Assembly: GCA_002362175.1 (NCBI GenBank)
Contig: DETU01000075.1
Coordinates: 1 to 5,395, forward strand
DNA from: Ruminococcus sp. UBA3280
GTDB taxonomy: Bacteria > Bacillota > Clostridia > Oscillospirales > Ruminococcaceae
Length of the DNA stretch: 5,395 nucleotides
Reading direction: 5' to 3'
Position numbers and translations under genes: made by a program. A model generated the notes under the pieces. The model searched no databases and was not told where the DNA came from. It saw nothing but the letters and a program-made list of their open reading frames with translations. This document shows positions 1-4,344 of this stretch, one piece after another (the stretch's first letter is position 1; each line of letters starts with the position of its first letter).

Positions 1-13
1 TGACAGCTTTATC

Positions 14-42
14 ATTATATCACAAAAAACCCCGATTGTCAA
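14..42 (-). promoter_or_regulatory. Consensus sigma-A promoter embedded in the pilin C terminator, firing out of the window
   Basis: TTGACA (37-42), a 17-nt spacer ATCGGGGTTTTTTGTGA, and TATAAT (14-19), with TG at the extended -10 position. The -35 box spans the terminator loop and the start of its descending arm, and the spacer contains the rest of that arm plus the T tract. The predicted start is near base 7, so it would serve a gene lying to the left of the window. The hexamers, spacing and TG match the three pilin promoters, but the spacer sequence does not. Confidence 0.8.
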
Positions 43-54
43 CAATCAGGGTTT
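24..54 (-). terminator. Intrinsic terminator after pilin C
   Basis: Arms AAACCCTGATTGT (42-54) and ACAATCGGGGTTT (27-39) on the minus strand give a 13-bp stem with one G-U pair and a very short loop, followed by a run of six T (24-29, partly within the stem). It closes the pilin C unit. Its second half is also part of the next promoter. Confidence 0.9.
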
Positions 55-104
55 ACTATCTTTTTCGTTATTTTATTATGTTTTTTGTCGAATTTTGCCA
101 AACG

Positions 105-614
105 TTAGGGGTTAAGTACAATAGTACTCATGTCAAAATTTTGAACATCTGTATTATTGCGTTCTTCCTGCTTGGTCGGATACGAGCCTTTATTTCGGTT
201 TGTATTACCTGATGCCGAAACAACTGACTGAACCATATAATTATCTACATAAATTCTATATGCAGTTTCATGAGCGTCTCCGTACATTCTGTTTAACTGA
301 CGTGCAAACTCACTGCTATCCACAGTACTACCGTTTTTTGTAGCATTGCCGTTATTTCCGTCCCAGTAAAAGTAAAACTCACCGCTACCTACAATTTTAT
401 CGACGTCTGCCATTTTACGCTCCCTGAATTTATAATCCTGAACCACCGTCTGAGCAGCATTAAAAATTACTCGGGCATTATTATTCTGTTTTCTCACTTT
501 AGATGTAGAAATCCAGTTCATCCACGAAGGTATAAAAATAGCCGTAAGAATTCCGATAATAGCAAGAACAACAATAAGCTCCATTAAAGTAAAACCTTTT
601 AATTTTTTATTCAT
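105..614 (-). CDS. Type IV prepilin C, divergent minor pilin
   Basis: T4P or pseudopilin-family subunit of 169 residues. The leader MNKKLKG is cut before Phe8; Glu12 is the mature Glu5; residues 8-29 form the hydrophobic helix, followed by an unusual Trp pair in SWMNWI (30-35). Past the helix it is unlike pilins A and B: roughly neutral, rich in Asn, and without cysteine. The segment YMVQSVVSASGNTNRNKGSYPT (126-147) may be the counterpart of their V-A-S...YYGT(W/Y)P region. The ATG at 612-614 is supported by GGAGG at 624-628. It has its own promoter and is followed by a terminator 50 nt after the stop. The divergent globular part suggests a minor pilin, for example one that initiates assembly, sits at the tip or binds a ligand; nothing in the sequence fixes which. 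Confidence 0.9.
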   Translation of the reverse strand: MNKKLKGFTLMELIVVLAIIGILTAIFIPSWMNWISTSKVRKQNNNARVIFNAAQTVVQDYKFRERKMADVDKIVGSGEFYFYWDGNNGNATKNGSTVDSSEFARQLNRMYGDAHETAYRIYVDNYMVQSVVSASGNTNRNKGSYPTKQEERNNTDVQNFDMSTIVLNP

Positions 615-641
615 CAGCCGAAACCTCCAATCTTTAAAAAT

Positions 642-670
642 ATTATACCATTTTATTCACAGTTTGTCAA
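642..670 (-). promoter_or_regulatory. Consensus sigma-A promoter for pilin C
   Basis: A perfect TTGACA (665-670), 17-nt spacer AACTGTGAATAAAATGG, perfect TATAAT (642-647), and TG extended -10. The predicted start near 635 gives a leader of about 20 nt with GGAGG at 624-628, 9 nt before the ATG. Over the 29 bases from -35 to -10 it is identical to the pilin B promoter at 26. Confidence 0.93.
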
Positions 671-693
671 TGATTTTTCCGTTTGTAAATGTA

Positions 694-736
694 CAAAAAT
701 ACGGTGAAAATTAGTGCATTTCACCAGTTTTCACCG
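694..736 (-). terminator. Intrinsic terminator after pilin B
   Basis: A 9-bp stem CGGTGAAAA / TTTTCACCG (728-736 with 702-710) continues past a 1x1 mismatch into a 5-bp inner stem, TGGTG / CACTA with one G-U pair, closed by a 5-nt loop. The transcript then reads TATTTTTG (694-701). It starts 11 nt after the pilin B stop and ends about 23 nt before the -35 of the pilin C promoter, so the two pilin units are insulated. Confidence 0.88.
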
Positions 737-747
737 AAATAAGTGTA

Positions 748-1245
748 TCAGTCAACTTCAATGTCGTTCACTTGTAATACTTTCTCAATAACAGCTTCCT
801 TATCGGTAAGTTCATCTGAATAATGGTCCCAGTTTTTAGCGGTAAGGAACGGCGGATATGTTCCGTAATAACTTCCTGTTTTGATACTAACGGCAACACA
901 CTGACCGTCATTGATATAGAAAGCGGCATCAACCTTTTCAATCTCCGAAAAATAGGGTTTTATGTCCTTTGCAAATTCGCCGAGATTCACTTCTTCGGCT
1001 TCTGTACAACTTCCGTCCGAAATAGAGTGAATACCTTCGGGCAAATAAAGATTTTCAATGTCAAGGTCTGTAGCATAGGACGAAACAGCCTTGTGCAGAG
1101 CGTTTGCGGTAGTATTTGCACCCTGTATCTTTGATTTTCTGACGTACCCCAGCATTGAGGGTACTAAAATAGCAGCAAGTACACCGATAATAGCAATAAC
1201 TACAATAATTTCAATAAGAGTAAATCCTTTTAATTTTCTTTTCAT
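748..1245 (-). CDS. Type IV prepilin B, paralogue of pilin A
   Basis: Pilus or pseudopilus subunit of 165 residues. The leader MKRKLKG is cut before Phe8; Glu12 is the mature Glu5; residues 8-30 are the hydrophobic helix. Residues 8-45 are nearly the same as in pilin A, including PSMLGYV(R/K)KSKIQGANT. The two also share the C-terminal stretch YYGTYPPFLTAKNW (126-139), preceded by DGQCVAVS. The globular part is acidic like pilin A but has only two cysteines (C80, C116), and the acidic tail is unrelated to the pilin A tail. AGGAGG at 1253-1258 sits 7 nt before the ATG at 1243-1245; an ATG 5 nt upstream (1248-1250) is out of frame and meets a stop at once. It has its own promoter and terminator. 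Codons are more AT-rich than in pilin A over the same residues (ATT, TTA, AAA), which suggests lower expression. A minor or alternative pilin fits best. Confidence 0.92.
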   Translation of the reverse strand: MKRKLKGFTLIEIIVVIAIIGVLAAILVPSMLGYVRKSKIQGANTTANALHKAVSSYATDLDIENLYLPEGIHSISDGSCTEAEEVNLGEFAKDIKPYFSEIEKVDAAFYINDGQCVAVSIKTGSYYGTYPPFLTAKNWDHYSDELTDKEAVIEKVLQVNDIEVD

Positions 1246-1266
1246 ATCATACCCTCCTTTAATGGT

Positions 1267-1295
1267 ATTATAGCATTTTGTTCACAATTTGTCAA
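1267..1295 (-). promoter_or_regulatory. Consensus sigma-A promoter for pilin B
   Basis: A perfect TTGACA (1290-1295), 17-nt spacer, perfect TATAAT (1267-1272) and TG extended -10. The predicted start near 1260 leaves a leader of only about 15 nt, beginning almost at the AGGAGG. The spacer AATTGTGAACAAAATGC differs from the pilin C promoter spacer at three positions. Confidence 0.93.
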
Positions 1296-1372
1296 TATCT
1301 CCAATCACAAAAAACAAAATAACACAAGCATTTTTTTGTATAATACCAACTAAAAAACGATTGAAACAAAAG

Positions 1373-2260
1373 TTAATTGTTAAAAAGTTCAACAGCTTTA
1401 TTAAGCTGTACATCATCGTCTGTACATATAATATCGGGGTCATATTTCATTTCAAGTTCTATATCGGGGTCAAATCCGATACCGTCATAGCACTGCCAGT
1501 CTCCGATAGTATAATAACCTGCTGTATAGCTTATCTGTTCGCTGTTTTCCGTCACTGTCGGAACTTGAAAAACGCCTTTCCCATAGGTATGAGAACCGAG
1601 AATAACAGCATCTTTATAGAACTGTTTCATAGCAGACGCAAATATTTCAGACGCACTTGCCGTCTTTTCGTTAACGAGAATCACCACTTTTTTATCGGTC
1701 TTTTTTTCCGTCATTCCGATAGAAATGTTTTGTTTTCTGCCGTCATTATAATGATACATACCAATATCACAATTACCGAGAAAATGTCCCAATGCACTTG
1801 TACTGTAGCTTGTATATCCGCCCATATTGTTTCTGAGGTCTATTATAAAGCCCTCTGCTTCGGGACAATCTTTGAAAGCGTGTTCAAATCCCTGAACCCC
1901 GTCAAGATTGAAGTGAGCGGAATTAATATAACATATATCGCCAATCATTTTATAAGTATTGGTATATTCGTACTTTTCTTCTTGAATTTCTTCACCGTTT
2001 TCGCTGTCCGACTCATATTTCAGATATTTGTCGCTTGATTCAGAATAATAGGCGTTTACTGCACTTTCAACAGCTTTTTCCTCATTTTCAAAAGTTATAT
2101 TTTCTTTTCCGTCAAGAGTGTTTTCAATTCTTGTAACTGCGGAAAATTTTTCGCCCATTTTAAGAATATCCTTATTTTCAGCCTTACAGGCAAAATAACC
2201 CGCACCAAAACAGCAGACAAATCCCAGTATAGTAAGAACGTGTTTTGTATCGTTATCCAA
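1373..2260 (-). CDS. S41-family (C-terminal processing type) serine peptidase, PDZ-less, membrane-anchored
   Basis: Predicted extracytoplasmic Ser/Lys endopeptidase related to CtpA/CtpB/Prc and tricorn core domains; its substrate is unknown. Residues 7-27 form one hydrophobic segment, read as a signal anchor; GYFAC is a poor lipobox. The catalytic core follows: MIGDICYINSAHF (105-117), the family signature IIDLRNNMGG (139-148), VNEKTASASEIFASAM (196-211) with probable nucleophile Ser202, and HTYGKG (224-229) with general-base Lys228. The Ser-Lys interval is 26 residues, against 25 in Prc/CtpB, because of one extra residue. A C-terminal GIGFDPDIELE (260-270) is also typical. At 295 residues it is shorter than usual Ctp enzymes (about 400 or more), and residues 40-100 do not read as a PDZ domain, which usually recruits substrate. 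Translation starts at TTG. It lies between two pilin genes, so a role in pilin turnover, quality control or pilus signalling is plausible but is inference. No terminator is visible before the pilin B promoter 77 nt away. Confidence 0.88.
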   Translation of the reverse strand: MDNDTKHVLTILGFVCCFGAGYFACKAENKDILKMGEKFSAVTRIENTLDGKENITFENEEKAVESAVNAYYSESSDKYLKYESDSENGEEIQEEKYEYTNTYKMIGDICYINSAHFNLDGVQGFEHAFKDCPEAEGFIIDLRNNMGGYTSYSTSALGHFLGNCDIGMYHYNDGRKQNISIGMTEKKTDKKVVILVNEKTASASEIFASAMKQFYKDAVILGSHTYGKGVFQVPTVTENSEQISYTAGYYTIGDWQCYDGIGFDPDIELEMKYDPDIICTDDDVQLNKAVELFNN

Positions 2261-2273
2261 AAAAAGTCCTCCT
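2258..2273 (-). promoter_or_regulatory. Ribosome binding site that fixes a TTG start for the S41 protease
   Basis: AGGAGG lies at 2268-2273, and 7 nt later comes TTG (2258-2260), the first possible start of the protease frame. The next in-frame ATG is Met35, which would remove the membrane anchor and has no comparable ribosome binding site. No TTGACA/TATAAT-like promoter is visible between the upstream terminator and this site. Confidence 0.85.
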
Positions 2274-2277
2274 TTAC

Positions 2278-2309
2278 AAAAAAATCTCTCTCATAAAGAG
2301 AGAGATTTT
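2278..2309 (-). terminator. Intrinsic terminator after pilin A, directly before the S41 protease gene
   Basis: A perfect 12-bp inverted repeat (2281-2292 and 2298-2309, AAAATCTCTCTC / GAGAGAGATTTT) has a 5-nt loop. In the minus-strand transcript it is followed by a run of U (2278-2284, partly within the stem). It starts 28 nt after the pilin A stop. The U run ends only 4 nt before the AGGAGG of the protease gene, so any transcript carrying that gene from upstream must pass this hairpin. Confidence 0.93.
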
Positions 2310-2337
2310 ATTAGTTTAGTTAAATAAAGAATAGCTA

Positions 2338-2847
2338 TTAAGCAGCCGGGTCATCTAATCCTTTTGATTCATCAGCTACAACAGCTTCACAAGCAGCCTG
2401 ACAGCTTCCGGGGTCTGAATGGTCGCCTTCGCCCCAGTTCTTTGCTGTATAGAATGTAGGCCATGTACCATAATACTTACCGCTTCTTACAGAAGCAACT
2501 ACGCAAGCACCGTCTTTAAATCCTACACAAGCATCAATGTTGTCAATTTCATTGAAGAAAGGCTTGATTGCTTCTGCAATTTCAGTAGCATCAGATATTT
2601 CTGTAGCGTCTGTCTTAGAAAAATTATGATAACCATCAACAATAATTGCATCTTCTTCATCAAGTTCTGTAGCAGCTGAGTTAGCAGCCTTTCCGAGAGT
2701 AGAAGCTTCTGTATTAGCACCCTGAATCTTGGACTTCTTTACATATCCGAGCATTGAAGGTACGAGGATAGCAGCAAGAACACCGATGATAGCAATAACA
2801 ACGATGAGCTCAATAAGAGTAAAACCCTTTTTCTTAGTTGTTTTCAT
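2338..2847 (-). CDS. pilA: Type IV prepilin A, probable major pilin
   Basis: Secreted pilus subunit of 169 residues. The short lysine-rich leader (residues 1-8, MKTTKKKG) ends in Gly8 before Phe9, the PilD-type prepilin peptidase site. Glu13 is the conserved Glu5 of the mature protein, and residues 9-31 form the hydrophobic assembly helix. The globular part is strongly acidic (about 25 Asp/Glu against 11 Lys/Arg). It carries four cysteines, C107, C115, C149 and C153, able to form two disulfides, and the motif YYGTWPTFYTAKNW (125-138) shared with pilin B. The ATG at 2845-2847 follows AAGGAGG by 9 nt. The major-subunit role is inferred from its own promoter and long leader, an efficient terminator, and codons richer in C-ending Ile/Leu and AAG/GAG forms than the pilin B gene shows over the same residues. 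R. albus CbpC-type pilin-family proteins implicated in cellulose adhesion are a possible functional parallel. Confidence 0.93.
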   Translation of the reverse strand: MKTTKKKGFTLIELIVVIAIIGVLAAILVPSMLGYVKKSKIQGANTEASTLGKAANSAATELDEEDAIIVDGYHNFSKTDATEISDATEIAEAIKPFFNEIDNIDACVGFKDGACVVASVRSGKYYGTWPTFYTAKNWGEGDHSDPGSCQAACEAVVADESKGLDDPAA

Positions 2848-3001
2848 AAGAGAAAACCTCCTTAATAAAATTTTTTGTGCCGAACCGTCACCGGCACTTT
2901 AATGTATGGTAGGGATATACTATTTGTTTTAGTTATGTACTATGCGACAATACAGTCATTAAATTAAAGTTAAATGTATTTTTCCCTGACCCTTTTCCTG
3001 T
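2848..3001 (-). promoter_or_regulatory. Long, potentially structured 5' leader of pilin A mRNA
   Basis: About 150 nt separate the predicted start from the ATG, while the other two pilin mRNAs have leaders of only about 15-20 nt. GGUCAGGGA (2983-2991) can pair with UCCCUACC (2908-2915) with one bulged C, closing a roughly 67-nt internal region. A second hairpin, GTGCCG/CGGCAC (2892-2897 with 2877-2882, 9-nt loop), sits just before the ribosome binding site AAGGAGG (2857-2863, 9 nt from ATG). That hairpin is followed by A residues in the transcript, so it is not a terminator. Stabilisation of an abundant mRNA or a regulatory leader is possible. I see none of the conserved motifs of cyclic-di-GMP-I or -II riboswitches. 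Confidence 0.5.
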
Positions 3002-3007
3002 AATAAT

Positions 3008-3036
3008 AGTATAGCACTTAATTCATAAAATGTCAA
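3008..3036 (-). promoter_or_regulatory. Sigma-A promoter for pilin A
   Basis: The -35 TTGACA (3031-3036) and -10 TATACT (3008-3013) are separated by exactly 17 nt, and TG at -15/-14 makes an extended -10. The predicted start is near 3001, about 150 nt before the pilin A start codon. The layout matches the promoters in front of pilin B and pilin C, with a TGAA core at the same spacer position. Confidence 0.9.
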
Positions 3037-3186
3037 CACTTTCTGAAAAAAAATCCTTATCGTCGGTCAATTTTTACATACAAGCATTAAAGCAGCAATT
3101 TTTTTTGTATTTTTCGTCAATTTGCACAATCATATGTAAATAAATTAAAATATCAAAATTATTTTATACTGATTGTAAATACATAT
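3037..3186. other. AT-rich gene-free spacer upstream of the pilin A promoter
   Basis: No open reading frame with a ribosome binding site and no RNA gene is recognisable here. The stretch is very AT-rich, with A/T runs at 3046-3053 and 3099-3107 that could act as UP elements or as bent DNA for the promoter just downstream. An 8-base direct repeat, AAATTGAC on the minus strand, occurs at 3066-3073 and 3116-3123, exactly 50 bp apart. It may be an activator site, but two short AT-rich copies are weak evidence. Confidence 0.5.
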
Positions 3187-3217
3187 CAAAAAGGACGGAC
3201 AAAAATCTGTCCGTCCT
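3187..3217 (-). terminator. Intrinsic terminator of the pilB-pilT operon
   Basis: A perfect 10-bp GC-rich inverted repeat (arms 3192-3201 and 3208-3217, AGGACGGACA / TGTCCGTCCT) encloses a 6-nt loop. In the minus-strand transcript the second arm runs into a U tract (TTTTT, 3188-3192). It begins 7 nt after the pilT stop, so the ATPase operon is closed off from the pilin genes. Confidence 0.93.
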
Positions 3218-3223
3218 GAAATA

Positions 3224-4315
3224 TTACTGTTTCGGAGCTCCTCCGAGCTGGGCGAGGAAACGATAAAATTCCTGTTTGTCAAGACATTTTTCAAGAGCGT
3301 CGACTTCTCCGATAACACCGCCGTGAACAAGACGGGCAAGTTCCATGTCAAGCGACTGCATTCCCGACTGTTTACCTGTCTGAATAGCCGACTGAATAAG
3401 GTGAATTTTATTGTCACGAATCATTGCGGCGATAGCGTCGGTAACGTTAAGAATTTCCTGAACGGCGATACGTCCCGTACCGTCTTTTTTCGGAATGAGA
3501 GTCTGAGAAATAACGGCTACAAGGTTATTCGCAAGCTGTGTACGAATCTGATTCTGCTGATGTTCGGGGTAAACGTCGATAATACGGTTAATAGTATCGG
3601 ACGCACTTGTTGTATGAAGTGTACTCATAACAAGGTGACCTGTTTCGGCTGCGGTTACGGCTGCCTGAATCGTTTCAAAGTCACGCATTTCTCCCACAAG
3701 AATAACGTCGGGGTCTTCACGGAGAGCGGCACGGAGAGCAAGGGCAAAACTCGGAACGTCGTCACCTATTTCTCTCTGATTTATCATACACCTTTTATGT
3801 TCGTGAACGTACTCGATGGGGTCCTCAACCGTAATAATATGGGCACTTCTGTTAAGATTTACAAAATCCATCATTCCTGCAAGGGTTGTTGACTTACCTG
3901 AACCGGTAGGACCTGTTACAAGTATAAGACCACGTGGACGCATTGCAAAATCCGCAAGAATCGGGGGCAATGACAAATCTTCAAGTGTAGGAATATCATT
4001 TCTTAGCAAACGGATAGCAATTGCGGGCTTGCCTTTCTGAAAGTAAACGTTTACACGGTGACGGTAACCGCTTCTTGTCTGAAAAGAAAAGTCTGTATCA
4101 TGGTGATTGTTTACACTGGTCTGCTGTGTTTCGTTGGTCATCTGATGAACGACATCAAGTATTTCTTCTTCGTCCATTTCAGGATACTGTGAACGCATGG
4201 TTCTGAGAGAACCGTTAAGACGTACAACAGGAGCAATTCCGTATGTAAAATGAAGGTCTGAACAGCCTAAAAGACGTACCTCGTCAAGTATTCTGTTGAT
4301 TTCAATTATTCCCAT
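3224..4315 (-). CDS. pilT: PilT-family type IV pilus retraction ATPase
   Basis: Cytoplasmic hexameric ATPase expected to drive pilus depolymerisation, hence twitching or tension on attached filaments. The 363 residues match full-length PilT. The N-terminal PAS-like domain begins with a family-typical CSDLHFTYGIAPVVRLNG (18-35). Walker A is GPTGSGKS (135-142), the Asp box is ITVEDPIEYVHEH (161-173), Walker B is DPDVILVGEMRD (201-212) and the His box is TGHLVMSTLHTTSA (226-239). AIAAMIRD (294-301) sits where the retraction-specific AIRNLIRE motif is found, followed by SAIQTGKQSGMQSLD. There is no zinc-cysteine module, which separates it from PilB. The ATG at 4313-4315 is set by GGAGG at 4324-4328 with 8 nt spacing. 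It follows pilB by 29 nt without an intervening promoter or terminator and ends 7 nt before a strong terminator hairpin, so it is the last gene of the motor operon. The looser AIRNLIRE match leaves a small chance of a PilT2/PilU-like paralogue. Confidence 0.96.
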   Translation of the reverse strand: MGIIEINRILDEVRLLGCSDLHFTYGIAPVVRLNGSLRTMRSQYPEMDEEEILDVVHQMTNETQQTSVNNHHDTDFSFQTRSGYRHRVNVYFQKGKPAIAIRLLRNDIPTLEDLSLPPILADFAMRPRGLILVTGPTGSGKSTTLAGMMDFVNLNRSAHIITVEDPIEYVHEHKRCMINQREIGDDVPSFALALRAALREDPDVILVGEMRDFETIQAAVTAAETGHLVMSTLHTTSASDTINRIIDVYPEHQQNQIRTQLANNLVAVISQTLIPKKDGTGRIAVQEILNVTDAIAAMIRDNKIHLIQSAIQTGKQSGMQSLDMELARLVHGGVIGEVDALEKCLDKQEFYRFLAQLGGAPKQ

Positions 4316-4344
4316 TATTATAACCTCCCTGATTATATTTTTAA

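Noticed and set aside
1296..1372. Possible terminator after the S41 protease
   Set aside because: The spacer has several T runs but no stable stem; the only pairings are 4-5 AT-rich base pairs with long loops. The protease transcript may therefore run into pilin B.
1289..2038. Open frame of 249 codons on the plus strand opposite the S41 protease
   Set aside because: It is fully antisense to a gene with clear family motifs. The translation is an odd mix rich in Ile, Phe, Cys and His with no recognisable domain, and no ribosome binding site of the quality seen elsewhere precedes it.
2523..2720. Second-frame ORF of 65 codons within pilin A on the same strand
   Set aside because: It overlaps a well-supported pilin in a shifted frame, is dominated by Leu/Met from the codon pattern of the real gene, and has no ribosome binding site.
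2877..2897. Hairpin before the pilin A ribosome binding site as a terminator
   Set aside because: The stem is only 6 bp with a 9-nt loop, and the minus-strand transcript continues with A residues rather than U.
2933..2959. Eight-residue leader peptide ORF (MTVLSHST) in the pilin A leader
   Set aside because: There is no Shine-Dalgarno sequence in front of it and no run of regulatory codons; such a short frame is expected by chance.
2848..3001. Cyclic-di-GMP riboswitch in the pilin A leader
   Set aside because: The idea comes from clostridial precedent. The GCAAA and GGUAGGUAGC-type motifs of class I and the conserved core of class II are not present, so only an unassigned leader is reported.
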